Shown here: positions 11,098 to 19,448 of the stretch, piece after piece
Position numbering within the stretch: the first letter of the stretch is position 1
Layout: each line of letters begins with the position of its first letter
NCBI GenBank assembly: GCA_035291605.1
Contig: DATDRS010000035.1
Span: forward strand, 1-38,405
Length of the DNA stretch: 38,405 nucleotides
Source of the DNA: DATDRS01 sp035291605
Lineage (GTDB): Bacteria > Chloroflexota > Anaerolineae > Anaerolineales > UBA6663
Reading direction: 5' to 3'
Made by a program: the position numbers and the translations under genes
The notes under the pieces: generated by a model
Databases searched by the model: none
Seen by the model: only the letters and a program-made list of their open reading frames with translations
Told to the model about the DNA's origin: nothing

Positions 11098-11769
11098 TCA
11101 AACCAAAACAAGAAATACCTGCCCGCCATCAATCTCAATGCGATATGTTTTGATGTCCACATCCGCCGGGCCGCGCAGGCGCTCGCCCGTGCAGACGTTG
11201 AATTGACTGCCGTGCAATGGGCAGGTGATGACCGCGCCCTCCAGCGCCCCCTCCGAGAGCAAGGCCCCGGCGTGCGGGCAAACATCTGCGGCGGCGTACA
11301 CCTTGCCGCTGAAGTGATAGACCGCCGCCGGGCCGGTGGGTAAATCGCCGAGCCGGGCCACCACGCCCAGCCGCCCGGCCAGGTCGGCCATATCACACAC
11401 GCGCATGCGACGCTTGCCGGGCGCGGCTTGCCGCTCTTTCAGTTTCTTCTGCAACTGCGCCGCCAACGCGCCACGCGAGGCCACCAAATCGCAACCGGCC
11501 GCTTCCGCCTGCTCCCAGCGCGTGCGGCTCGGGCTGGAGATAAACCCGGCCACCAGCGTCCCCGGCCATTGCCCTTTCCAGCCGCTCACAGCCTCCAGCG
11601 CCTCCGGTTTCTCCCCATCCACGACGATAGCCGCAGGCGCATCATCGAGTTGAGCCATGGCCAGCGACGGGCAGGCCTGGAACGCCGCGCCGGAGGCCAG
11701 CGCCACACGTTCCACGCCGCGCACCACCACCGGGTCATCCGTAATCACCACAATCCGGGCTTCAGCCAT
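11098..11769 (-). CDS. Receiver-like domain fused to a Rieske-type [2Fe-2S] ferredoxin
   Basis: 223 residues in two parts. Residues about 115-223 are a soluble Rieske ferredoxin: cluster ligands C164-x-H166 (CPHAG) and C183-x2-H186 (CPLHGSQF) are present. Residues 1-110 look like a response-regulator receiver fold: alternating hydrophobic strands, an acidic pair D11-D12, and D51 at the phosphoacceptor place (AAIVVDGEK). The conserved C-terminal lysine is replaced in SRGALA, so it is probably degenerate. The ATG at 11769 is used; the TTG three codons earlier is less likely. The gene lies 18 bases upstream of soeBC, so it may feed or draw electrons from the sulfite enzyme. The receiver assignment is from pattern only. 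Confidence 0.75.
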   Translation of the reverse strand: MAEARIVVITDDPVVVRGVERVALASGAAFQACPSLAMAQLDDAPAAIVVDGEKPEALEAVSGWKGQWPGTLVAGFISSPSRTRWEQAEAAGCDLVASRGALAAQLQKKLKERQAAPGKRRMRVCDMADLAGRLGVVARLGDLPTGPAAVYHFSGKVYAAADVCPHAGALLSEGALEGAVITCPLHGSQFNVCTGERLRGPADVDIKTYRIEIDGGQVFLVLV

Positions 11770-11787
11770 GATTGCCAATTGTTACGC

Positions 11788-12879
11788 TCAACCAATCTCT
11801 GTAATTTGAATCAGCCCCTGCAGTTCGCGTTGCATATTGAGCACGCTGATTTTGGCGGCCAGTTGACCGGCGATGTCCATGAATGATTGGGCCTGCGGCG
11901 AGTGATGGGCGACGGCGACGATGGGTTGGCCGTCGTCCCCGCCAGCGCGGATGGCCGGGTCAATCGCCACCTCGCCGAGGAAGGGGATGTTCAGTTCCTC
12001 CGCCGCGCGCCGCCCGCCGCCGTGCGAGAAGATGTCGGTGCGTTCGCCGCAGTGCGCGCAGACGAAGTAACTCATGTTCTCAATCACGCCGAGGAGCGGC
12101 ACGTTGAGTTGGCTGAAGGCGGCCATGCCTTTGCGCACGTCGGCCAGGGCCACATCCTGCGGGGTGGTGACGATGACGGCCCCGGTGAGCGGGAGCAGTT
12201 GAGCAAGCGAGAGTTGCACATCGCCCGTGCCGGGCGGGAGGTCAATCAACAGATAGTCGAGGTCGCCCCACTCCACATCGCCGAGGAATTGCTGAAGCGC
12301 GGAATGCAACATCGGCCCGCGCCACACCATCGGCTGGTCGCGATTCACCAGAACGCCCATGCTCATCATCTTCAGCCCGTAGGCTGTCATGGGCAGAAGG
12401 CGCTGGCCCTGCACGCGCGGGCGGCCCTCCACGCCCATCATCATCGGCACGTTAGGGCCGTAGATGTCGGCGTCCAGCAGGCCCACTGTCGCGCCGAGGC
12501 GCTGGAGGGCGATGGCGAGGTTGACGGCGCAGGTGGTCTTGCCCACGCCGCCCTTGCCAGAGGCGACGGCGATGGTGTTGCGGAAGGGCAGATGGGTTTG
12601 CCCGTCGAAGCGCGCGTCACGCACCACGTTGGCATCAAACTTGATAGTTACGTCTTTCACGCCGGGCACGACCAGCACCGCCTCGCGGCACTCGCGCTCG
12701 ATGCGGCTACGCAATGGGCAGGCAGGCGTGGTGAGCATGACGGTGAACTGCACCGCCCCGCCTCTGATTTGCAAATCGCGAATCATGTTGAGCGAGACAA
12801 GGTCGCGGTGCAGCTCGGGCTCTTGCACTTGTGCGAGGGCTTGAAGGATTTGCTCGTGGGAAGGCGTAGAATTTTTCAT
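11788..12879 (-). CDS. mrp: Mrp/ApbC-family Fe-S cluster carrier ATPase
   Basis: 363 residues. An N-terminal MIP18-like (DUF59) domain (about 1-85, QEPELHRDLVSLNMIRDL) precedes a P-loop ATPase with the deviant Walker A GKGGVGKT (108-115), DADIYGPN and DLPPGTGDVQ. The cluster-binding CxxC (CAHCGE) is near residue 275. This family binds and transfers [4Fe-4S] clusters. The island encodes at least seven FeS proteins (three Hdr subunits, the membrane oxidoreductase, SoeA, SoeBC, LipS1/LipS2), so a local carrier makes sense. The ATG overlaps the original stop codon of the decayed SDR gene upstream. Confidence 0.92.
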   Translation of the reverse strand: MKNSTPSHEQILQALAQVQEPELHRDLVSLNMIRDLQIRGGAVQFTVMLTTPACPLRSRIERECREAVLVVPGVKDVTIKFDANVVRDARFDGQTHLPFRNTIAVASGKGGVGKTTCAVNLAIALQRLGATVGLLDADIYGPNVPMMMGVEGRPRVQGQRLLPMTAYGLKMMSMGVLVNRDQPMVWRGPMLHSALQQFLGDVEWGDLDYLLIDLPPGTGDVQLSLAQLLPLTGAVIVTTPQDVALADVRKGMAAFSQLNVPLLGVIENMSYFVCAHCGERTDIFSHGGGRRAAEELNIPFLGEVAIDPAIRAGGDDGQPIVAVAHHSPQAQSFMDIAGQLAAKISVLNMQRELQGLIQITEIG

Positions 12880-13666
12880 GATACAAAATACTCGGTCAGT
12901 AACCCGTAGCCTCCGTCAACCAATATCGTCTACCCCACAATCATGCAGACGGCCTCGGAGCAAAGAAAAGCGACCACCCGCGCTACATCTTCTGGCGTCA
13001 CCAGCCGACCGGCCGGGACGCGCCGTGTCACATGCGCGAGCGCGGCCTGTTGGTCCACGGGCAAGGCCGCCAGCGCCTCGGTGCTGACGAGGCCGGGAGA
13101 AACAGCGTTGGCGATGATGCCTTTGCCGGCCAGTTCCACGGCCAGATAACGTGTCAAGGCTTCTACGACCGCTTTGGACATGCCCGCCGCTCCGTAGTTG
13201 GGAACGGCGCGCGTGCTGCCCAAACTGGTGATCGTGACAATTCGCCCCCACCCTGCTCTTTCCATATGTGGCACAGCGCGTTTTACGCACCGCAGGATAG
13301 AGCGAGCGTTCACATCCATTGTCCAGTCCCAATGCTTGTCAGCAATCTTCAGCGTGGGCGCATGCACCCCGCTGGCCGCGTTGCCCACAAAAATATCACA
13401 GCAGCCAACGGCGGCTTCTAGTTCGTCGAATAGCGCCTCAATTTTGTCGGACTCGGCTAAGTTGGCTTTCACCGCGATGGCCTGGCGGCCCAGGGCTTCA
13501 ATCGCGGCGACCGTTTCTTCCGCCGCCCGTTGTTTGCGCGCATAGTGCACCACCACATCGGCGCCCGCTCCAGCCAATTCCAGGCAATCGCTCGCCCAAT
13601 TCCGCGCGATGAGCCGGTGACGAGAGCCACTTTGCCATTCAGCGAACCGCCAGATATGTCTGCCAC
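12876..13666 (-). pseudogene. Decayed short-chain dehydrogenase/reductase (FabG/FabL-like)
   Basis: Two lesions interrupt one SDR gene. The N-terminus (MADISGGSLNGKVALVTGSS, then RGIGRAIA) reads from 13666. Near 13583-13585 one base is missing, and the rest (LAGAGADVVVHYARK, the NAASG region, the YxxxK site as YGAAGMSK, NAVSPGLV) continues in another frame. The second lesion is TAG at 12930-12932, where the family has Gln in MIVGQTLVVDGG. After it the frame reads TILVDGGYGLLTEYFVS and ends at TGA 12876-12878, overlapping the mrp ATG. Two independent lesions argue for real decay rather than one sequencing error. The start overlaps the upstream ligase gene by 28 bases. Confidence 0.8.
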
Positions 13667-14622
13667 TCTTTAAACAGTGCGCCGCGCAGGCCGGCCTCGA
13701 CCTGACCCCAGGCTTGCGCTGGGTCGGATTCCAGGCAAGCCGCCTCAATCACGCCATCCCGCACACGAAACGCGGCACGAACGTGGCCGTCCCCCATATC
13801 CGCCTCGGCAAAGCGGACAAAAACGCCGTGCGAAATTTTAAGCGCAGTCATCGGGCGGGCGCTGTTGGCATGCAGATGGAGCCATTTGTACGACGTGAGC
13901 CGCCTAGCCGCCTCGTTGGACAGGCGGATTTCGTCGTCCGTGAGTTTGCCCGGCTCGACCGGGCGGTTGAGGGCGCGGGCAAATTCTTCGACCAGCGCCC
14001 ATTGAACCTCGTCGGGCGAAATGGGGCGCGGCAGCTCAGCCCACAGGGTGGTGACGCGCTCGCGCAGCGCGTCGGAGGCCAGACGGCGGAAGGCTTCCGA
14101 GGGAACGCGCCAGGCCTGCGTCATGGCATGGTAGTCGAAGTCAAACAACACATTGCCCACCACCACGGCCGCCTCGCCGATGCGCCCGCCGCCGATCCCG
14201 GCGACGCGTTTGCCGTTCAGTTCGATTTCGTTTTCACCGCGCAGCTCGGCGTTCAGCCCCAGCGCGCGCAAAGTCTCCACCGGCGCGGCTAGTAAGCGGG
14301 CATAGATTTTGTCCACCAGCGCGGGCACGCGGCTGTGATGGAAGATGCACTGATAAAACAATTGGTTCACGTCCAGGTATGTCGCGCCGCCGCCCACTCT
14401 CCGCCGGACGATGGGCAGCCCCATTCGCGCGCACGCTTTACGGTCCAGGGTCGCGGCCAGTTCCTGGTGATAACCGATGCACACGTACGGCTGCAGGGGC
14501 TGGGCCAGCACGATCGTGTCGGGCGAGTCCGCCGTCATCATCTCCGCTAAGGCGTGATAGACCGACTGGGTGCGAAGCCAGTGGGTCGGGCCGAGGAGGA
14601 GGAAACGGATCGGGGGCAGCAT
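13639..14622 (-). CDS. Second lipoate-protein ligase-like protein
   Basis: 327 residues of the LplA/BPL fold. The substrate-binding motif RRRVGGGATYLD is near residue 73 and GKRVAGIGGGRIG near 137; both are family hallmarks. A C-terminal accessory-like domain follows (about 245-327). The family activates lipoate or octanoate as the AMP ester and transfers it to a lysine of a lipoyl domain. It follows lipS1 by 68 bases. It differs clearly from the ligase at 16732..17895, so one may attach octanoate or lipoate to LbpA and the other may serve a different LbpA or act as an amidotransferase. That split is inference. Confidence 0.85.
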   Translation of the reverse strand: MLPPIRFLLLGPTHWLRTQSVYHALAEMMTADSPDTIVLAQPLQPYVCIGYHQELAATLDRKACARMGLPIVRRRVGGGATYLDVNQLFYQCIFHHSRVPALVDKIYARLLAAPVETLRALGLNAELRGENEIELNGKRVAGIGGGRIGEAAVVVGNVLFDFDYHAMTQAWRVPSEAFRRLASDALRERVTTLWAELPRPISPDEVQWALVEEFARALNRPVEPGKLTDDEIRLSNEAARRLTSYKWLHLHANSARPMTALKISHGVFVRFAEADMGDGHVRAAFRVRDGVIEAACLESDPAQAWGQVEAGLRGALFKEWQTYLAVR

Positions 14623-14690
14623 GCTGCGCTGACAAGATGACGCGGTGGAAGGGTGTCTGTCGCCGTGTCACCCCTTCACGGACCGCCTCG

Positions 14691-15773
14691 TCATTGCCGT
14701 ACTTCTTCCAACCGTATCTGCTGGCGGATCACCAAGAGGTCGTCAGCGCTGGGCGGGAAGGGATAGTCGCGAAATTCTTCACCGGGGCGGTAGGAGCCGT
14801 ATGGGCGGTTGCAGGCCATTACGCCAGTGCGGTCAGGGCAGCCGTTGGTCATGAATGGCATTCCGGTGTTCACGGCGGCCTCAACGATCAACTCAGGCGC
14901 GGTGACGCGGGTGAGGTTGCCTTTGGCGTCAAACTCGATGGCTTCCCGCGGGAGATTCCGCTCCTCAATCAGGTATTTGATCAGCTGGATCCGCCGCCAA
15001 CGGTGAAGCGGGGCGCGCGGGACGGCCTGCATGGCCGTGCCGGGTTCGGGGTTGAACGCGAACAGGTAGCCCGCGATCTGGTCGTCTTTGAGTTGGTAGA
15101 ACAAATCCACAAGGTCGTAGTCAGTTTCGCCGAGGCCCACGATGATGTGACAGTTGACTTTCAGAGGGCCGTAAATGCGCCGCGCCGCGCGGACGATGTG
15201 CCAATGATAATCCCAATCATGTGGACCGCGCGCTCCCTTGCCCCGCGTCCCGTCGAACACTTCTTTCGAGGCCGCATCCAGTCCAACGCCGATAATGTCC
15301 GCCCCGGCTTCTTTGATGCGCTGCAGCCGCTCTTCGTTCAGTGTGGTCGCCGAAACCAGCGCCGAGATCGGCACGTCGCTGACGCGGCGCACCCGCTGCG
15401 TCATGTCAATCAAGTCGTCATAGGCGCGATGGTCTTGCACCTGCGCGATGCACACCCGGCCAGTGCGATCCTGGCGCTCGGCGATCTTTTCGGCGACGAG
15501 GTCGGTGGGATAAAGCGGCCACGCCACGCGAATGAAGGTGTTGTCTTCAGGCGCGCCGGGGCGCTCGCGCGCCAGGCCGCAATAGGTGCAGTTGGCGTAA
15601 CATCCTTCGGGATAATTTTGCAGAAGGTTGATGCACCCGCAGTGCGCGTCGCGGAAGAGGCGCCCAGGTTTGAGGCCCAGTTCAATCGCAGCGGCCATCG
15701 AAATGCGAACGTAGTCGGGGCTGATTTGCAGTTGCTCGGCTTGTTCTTTGGACGAAAGAGTGACCTTAGCCAT
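14691..15773 (-). CDS. lipS1: Radical SAM lipoyl synthase component LipS1
   Basis: 360 residues, biotin-synthase-like. The radical SAM cluster motif C58-x3-C62-x2-C65 (CYANCTYCGL) is clear, and a nearby C45/C47 pair (HCGC) may help ligate an auxiliary cluster. Family-typical blocks include GLDAASKEVFDGTRG and NCHIIVGLGETD. It is placed one gene away from LipS2 and beside ligases and three LbpA genes. That arrangement is the recently described LipS1/LipS2 lipoate assembly pathway, in which the two radical SAM proteins insert the two sulfurs into octanoyl-LbpA. The canonical LipA signature is absent. Role in lipoylation of LbpA is known for the family and inferred here. Confidence 0.87.
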   Translation of the reverse strand: MAKVTLSSKEQAEQLQISPDYVRISMAAAIELGLKPGRLFRDAHCGCINLLQNYPEGCYANCTYCGLARERPGAPEDNTFIRVAWPLYPTDLVAEKIAERQDRTGRVCIAQVQDHRAYDDLIDMTQRVRRVSDVPISALVSATTLNEERLQRIKEAGADIIGVGLDAASKEVFDGTRGKGARGPHDWDYHWHIVRAARRIYGPLKVNCHIIVGLGETDYDLVDLFYQLKDDQIAGYLFAFNPEPGTAMQAVPRAPLHRWRRIQLIKYLIEERNLPREAIEFDAKGNLTRVTAPELIVEAAVNTGMPFMTNGCPDRTGVMACNRPYGSYRPGEEFRDYPFPPSADDLLVIRQQIRLEEVRQ

Positions 15774-15818
15774 ATCTCCTCTGGCAGACTGCCGTGACGG
15801 ATGGCGGTTAGTGATCGG

Positions 15819-16739
15819 CTACCACTGCACGCCGCAGCACGCATCCACAAACTTCGGCGTGAGGCCGCGCTCACGGGCGTAGGCGACGATGCCCTCGGCC
15901 GGATAGGCAATGCCGTTCAAACCCGCGTCAATTGCGGCGCGGTCAATGTCGGCCTTGATACGCCCCAGCGGGCGCGCACACCCCAGCATGACGGGCGTGC
16001 CAGGCAACCGGGCGCGGGCGAGACGAAAGAACGCGGCCACTTCCGGCACCGAGGGGGGAGCGACGCTCACCATCGGCGTGCCGGTGAGGGGCATGAGAAT
16101 CACGAGCACAAGGAACTTGCGCGCGTGCCGGGCGATCATGTCGAGCGCCGCCCATTCGCCGCGCATCTGGCCGAAATGCAGTCCGAGGATGATGTGCGGC
16201 ACCGCCGGGACGCGGTAACGCTCCAGTCGTTCCAGCGCCGCCTCATAATCGGCCGGCGTGGCCTGGAGGTGATAGACCTCGCCAATAGTCGCCTCGTCGC
16301 CGATGATGTCCACCATCGCGCCGTCCACGCCGACTTCGGCCAGGCCCGCCGCCGTTTCTTCGTCAGGCAGGCCAGGATGGACGCGGATCGTGAAGTCCAG
16401 TTCGCGGCGGGCGCGCATCAAATCGGGGATGTGGCGAAGGAGCGGGACGCGCCCGTGCTTGTCGCACCCGCCAGAGACGAGCACCCCGCGCGCCCCGCGC
16501 GCCGCCAGTTGACAGCACAAATCAAACAGCGAGCCGTCGAAGTGCGGCAGGGCGGTCATACCTTCGAGCACGTGCGTTTTGCAGTGTTCGCACGCCAGCG
16601 CGCATTCGGTCCCAGTCACACTGATGGACGCAAAGTGCGTGATGGCTTGCTCGCGATACTCAGACGTTTTAAAGCGCCTCAAGCCGGGCGCGTGGAAAAC
16701 AATTTCGTCGGCTGTCGAAACGAAGCCGGCTTCAGACAT
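15819..16739 (-). CDS. lipS2: Radical SAM lipoyl synthase component LipS2
   Basis: 306 residues from ATG 16739, which has GGAGG just upstream; a longer frame would run further into the previous gene. The radical SAM motif is C46-x3-C50-x2-C53 (CALACEHCKTH). Other conserved-looking blocks are VLVSGGCDKHGRVPLL, HPGLPDEETA and MPLTGTPM. It overlaps the end of the sLpl gene by 8 bases, and LipS1 follows 45 bases after its stop. LipS1 and LipS2 are thought to act together for the two sulfur insertions of lipoate synthesis. Pairing with LbpA and sHdr genes makes this assignment fairly secure. Confidence 0.87.
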   Translation of the reverse strand: MSEAGFVSTADEIVFHAPGLRRFKTSEYREQAITHFASISVTGTECALACEHCKTHVLEGMTALPHFDGSLFDLCCQLAARGARGVLVSGGCDKHGRVPLLRHIPDLMRARRELDFTIRVHPGLPDEETAAGLAEVGVDGAMVDIIGDEATIGEVYHLQATPADYEAALERLERYRVPAVPHIILGLHFGQMRGEWAALDMIARHARKFLVLVILMPLTGTPMVSVAPPSVPEVAAFFRLARARLPGTPVMLGCARPLGRIKADIDRAAIDAGLNGIAYPAEGIVAYARERGLTPKFVDACCGVQW

Positions 16740-17895
16740 GCGTTGCCTCCGTCTGCGGTTGGGATAAGTCTTCAATCGGCCCGGTCGGATTCACAAAACA
16801 TCCATACGGGTCAGCGCGGGCGGCGGACTCGACGGCCTGCGCGCGGCGGATGGCTTGCTGAATGATTTGCGTGAGCGAATCGAGCGGGAGGGCGGCGAGG
16901 TCGGAGGCGCGGGCCGCGTAAGCGTGGGCGAGGGTTTCGGCTACCGTCTTCGGTGCGGCGCTATGCCAGCGCAGGCTGGCCTCCAACTCCGCAACCGCGC
17001 CCTCGGCGGCAAAGAAGTCGCCGCCGATGAACACAGCTTTGAGGGTGTTGCCCGCCAGGGTCACGCGCACGTCGAGCAGGCCGCCAGGCGTTTTGAGTTT
17101 GGCCGAGCCGAGCGCATCGGGCACCGCAGTGGTCTGATGCACCCAGGGGTCGGTGAGATACTTGTCGCGCTCGAGGGCCGCAATCGCGCGGCGCTCGTCG
17201 GGAGTGAAATCGCCGGGCGTGAGCGAAACCCCAAACGCCTGGGCGTAGCCCTCGGCCACGCGCGCGCGCACCTCACTCACCTCAATCGCACGCCCGATCT
17301 CGCGCCGCACGGTGGTCACGCGGTCGGCGACGGTGGCGATTTCTTTGTCCGAAATTTTCTCAAACGGGGTCTTGAGCACGCGCAACATGAACGGGATGTC
17401 GAGGCCGACGAGGAGCGAGGCGTGGAACAGCAGGCCATTGCCCGGCGCACGGTAGATGCCCAGCCCCACCAGTTTGCGCCCGTCCACTTCAATATCGTTC
17501 TTGCGGCGGAATGAGGCCGCCACGCCCAACGACCGCAAGCCATTGACCACACCCGCCGAGAATTGCGCCATGAGTTCGCGCGCCCGGCTGTACGAATCAT
17601 CGGCGCGGCCCGGAACGAGGAGAGCCACCCCAAGTTGGTCGGCGCCCATGATAATGGCGCCGCCCCCCGTGGGCCGCCGATTCAGGGCGACTCCATGCGC
17701 CTGGCAGTATTCGCGGTGAACCTCGTTATCCAGATTTTGAAACCGGCCGACGAGCGCGCAGTGCGAGCGATAGGTATAGAGCCGCAGAGTTGGCTCGCTC
17801 TCGCCGACGCCCACACGCCCGGCCAGGCAATCGTCGGCGGCGAGGCCGAAGGAGGCGGAGACGTTATCGTCGGTGATGAGGCGCCAGTGTGTCAT
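16732..17895 (-). CDS. sHdr-associated lipoate-protein ligase sLpl(AB)
   Basis: 387 residues starting at MTHWRLITDD (17895), chosen over an upstream ATG that would add an atypical leader. The large LplA-type domain carries RRPTGGGAIIMG (about residue 73) and RRKNDIEVDGRKLVGLG (about 130). The C-terminal part (about 260-345, LKTPGGLLDVRVTLAGNTLKAVFIG) is an LplB-like accessory domain, so the protein combines A and B parts. It lies directly downstream of the LbpA genes and overlaps lipS2. In sHdr organisms such ligases attach octanoate or lipoate specifically to LbpA. Full length with both motifs intact. Confidence 0.85.
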   Translation of the reverse strand: MTHWRLITDDNVSASFGLAADDCLAGRVGVGESEPTLRLYTYRSHCALVGRFQNLDNEVHREYCQAHGVALNRRPTGGGAIIMGADQLGVALLVPGRADDSYSRARELMAQFSAGVVNGLRSLGVAASFRRKNDIEVDGRKLVGLGIYRAPGNGLLFHASLLVGLDIPFMLRVLKTPFEKISDKEIATVADRVTTVRREIGRAIEVSEVRARVAEGYAQAFGVSLTPGDFTPDERRAIAALERDKYLTDPWVHQTTAVPDALGSAKLKTPGGLLDVRVTLAGNTLKAVFIGGDFFAAEGAVAELEASLRWHSAAPKTVAETLAHAYAARASDLAALPLDSLTQIIQQAIRRAQAVESAARADPYGCFVNPTGPIEDLSQPQTEATHV

Positions 17896-17967
17896 AGCAA
17901 GTGGCAGGCAGCGGATGACAGATAGCAAACATCAGACGATCGGCCATCAGCCCTGGGCTACCTGTGA

Positions 17968-18408
17968 TCAGTCAATCCAGCCTTGAGAGCGATAACGCTC
18001 GATTTCAGATTCGACCCATGTGCTCAGTGAAGGGCCGTGGACGAGATCGGCGGATTCCGCGGCCCAGGCAGACGGGGCGATTTGCGCGAGCCAGCCGGCT
18101 CCGTAGGGGTCGCGGTTGACAATGCTTGGGTCGCGCAGCACGGCCTCATTGCGGGCGGCGAGCACACCGCTCACCGGGGCGATGAGGTCACCCACCATCT
18201 TCGCCGCTTCCAGGCTGCCGATGGCTTCGCCGCGCCGCGCCGGGAAGCCGACGGCTTGCAGGGAGATGTAGGCCATGTCGCCTAGGGATTCGAGGCCGAG
18301 GGCGTCGAGACCGAGGGTCACCCGGTCGCCATCCTGGCGCACCCAAACGTGCGTCGTGCGATCATAGTAAAGCTCGGGAGGAAAATCGTAGTGGCCGTTG
18401 GAGGACAT
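17968..18408 (-). CDS. lbpA: Lipoate-binding protein LbpA (GcvH-like), third of three
   Basis: 146 residues from ATG 18408, preceded by GGAGCC. GcvH-like fold with the lipoyl lysine at K70 in SLEAAKMVGDL. The end of the domain has NRDPYGAGWLAQI. In sHdr systems LbpA replaces the glycine-cleavage H protein as a sulfur-binding lipoyl carrier; no glycine cleavage genes are nearby. It is the most divergent of the three paralogues: it lacks the N-terminal cysteine seen in the other two and the motif is EAAK rather than ESAK or ESGK. It is separated from the middle paralogue by an 11-bp-stem hairpin. Confidence 0.88.
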   Translation of the reverse strand: MSSNGHYDFPPELYYDRTTHVWVRQDGDRVTLGLDALGLESLGDMAYISLQAVGFPARRGEAIGSLEAAKMVGDLIAPVSGVLAARNEAVLRDPSIVNRDPYGAGWLAQIAPSAWAAESADLVHGPSLSTWVESEIERYRSQGWID

Positions 18409-18447
18409 TGAGGCTCCGAAAAGAAACTGGGAGTGAGGGCAACTCAA

Positions 18448-18479
18448 GGAACTCAGGGCACTGCAGGCCCCTGAGTTCC
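18448..18479. repeat. Perfect 11-bp hairpin between two lbpA genes
   Basis: GGAACTCAGGG (18448-18458) and its exact complement (18469-18479) flank a 10-base loop. CAGTTCCC follows twice more to the lbpA stop at 18490. No T-run follows on either strand, so this is not an obvious terminator. It could stabilise or process the transcript between two paralogues. Confidence 0.7.
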
Positions 18480-18489
18480 CGCAGTTCCC

Positions 18490-18951
18490 TCAGTTCCCGG
18501 CGTCGTCAACGCATCGAAAACATTTCACGCCTAATTCGAGAATTTTCTTTTGATAGGCTTCCACCGCCGCCGGGCCGGTGAGCAAGTGGGCGCGTTCCGA
18601 TTCAGGCCCGGTGGGGCGTACCCTCACCAGCCAGCCTGCGCCGTAGGGGTCTTTGTTGGCGAGCAGGATGTCGCGTTGAAAACCGGCTTCGTTGGTCTCC
18701 ACGATTTCGCCGCTAAAGGGCATGGGGAACGGCCCGACCCACTTCGCTGACTCTATGGTCGCCGCGCTCCTGCCCTGCTGGATGACCTTGCCCGGCTTCT
18801 TGAAGGCGATATTGACCAGCTTTCCGCCGCGCGTCTGGGCCACGTCGGTCATGCCCAATACCGCCAAGTCGCCCTCAAACCGAATCCACACATCACGGCC
18901 GAGGTCGAAGTAGCAGTCCTCCGGAATGTCACAACCGAAATAGACCGCCAT
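18490..18951 (-). CDS. lbpA: Lipoate-binding protein LbpA (GcvH-like), second of three
   Basis: 153 residues. Lipoyl lysine K70 in TIESAKWVGPF and the PYGAGWL block at about residue 100 mark an LbpA/GcvH-like carrier. Two cysteines sit at the N-terminus (C7, C13) and a CFRC pair near the C-terminus. The protein starts 7 bases after the stop of the neighbouring lbpA. Inferred role: carries sulfur as a lipoyl-bound intermediate for the sHdr complex. Confidence 0.9.
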   Translation of the reverse strand: MAVYFGCDIPEDCYFDLGRDVWIRFEGDLAVLGMTDVAQTRGGKLVNIAFKKPGKVIQQGRSAATIESAKWVGPFPMPFSGEIVETNEAGFQRDILLANKDPYGAGWLVRVRPTGPESERAHLLTGPAAVEAYQKKILELGVKCFRCVDDAGN

Positions 18952-18957
18952 ACGCCG

Positions 18958-19437
18958 TCACGCCTGGCCGGATGCCCCCGGCTGCAGCCCGCCGGCGCGC
19001 GCGCTGCAATCAATCCCCTGCACTGTCAGGAAGGCCGTGTATTTCTGGACGGCTGCGTCGCCCGTCACCAGGTCGGCTTTATCGGCCTCCCAGTTGTCAG
19101 GCTTGATTTTGATATACCAGCCTACGCCGTAGGGATCGGAGTTCAGGATGGATGGCTTGGCCTTCACCTCGGCATTCGCGGCGACGATGGCGCCGGAAAT
19201 GGGAGCCGTCACCGGGCCAACCCATTTACCGCTCTCCACTGTTCCGGCGCTCTTGCCCTTCTTGATCGCCTTTCCAGCTTCTTTGGGCGTGGCGGTGACG
19301 ATGTTTCCGGCCAGGTGCTGGGCCGCGTCGGTGATGCCGATGGTCACCATGCCGTCCGGCTCCGGGCGCGCCCAGACATGCTTTTCCGGCCAATAGTACA
19401 GGTTTTCGGGAACGTTGCAGTTGTTGCAAAGCGCCAT
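18958..19437 (-). CDS. lbpA: Lipoate-binding protein LbpA (GcvH-like), first of three
   Basis: 159 residues with lipoyl lysine K71 in TVESGKWVGPV and DPYGVGWYIKI. The N-terminus has CNNCNVPENLYYWPEKHVW, with paired cysteines C4 and C7 that the third paralogue lacks. The C-terminal tail is short and Gly/Ala-rich. First of the tandem set in transcription order, 11 bases after the zinc-finger-like gene. Same inferred role as sulfur carrier; the paired cysteines may mark a specialised form. Confidence 0.9.
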   Translation of the reverse strand: MALCNNCNVPENLYYWPEKHVWARPEPDGMVTIGITDAAQHLAGNIVTATPKEAGKAIKKGKSAGTVESGKWVGPVTAPISGAIVAANAEVKAKPSILNSDPYGVGWYIKIKPDNWEADKADLVTGDAAVQKYTAFLTVQGIDCSARAGGLQPGASGQA

Positions 19438-19448
19438 GGGAATGCCTC

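Noticed and set aside
12930..13748. SDR as an intact 272-codon gene from 13748
   Set aside because: Its first about 50 codons do not match an SDR N-terminus, while the glycine-rich motif lies in another frame; the true gene is frameshifted.
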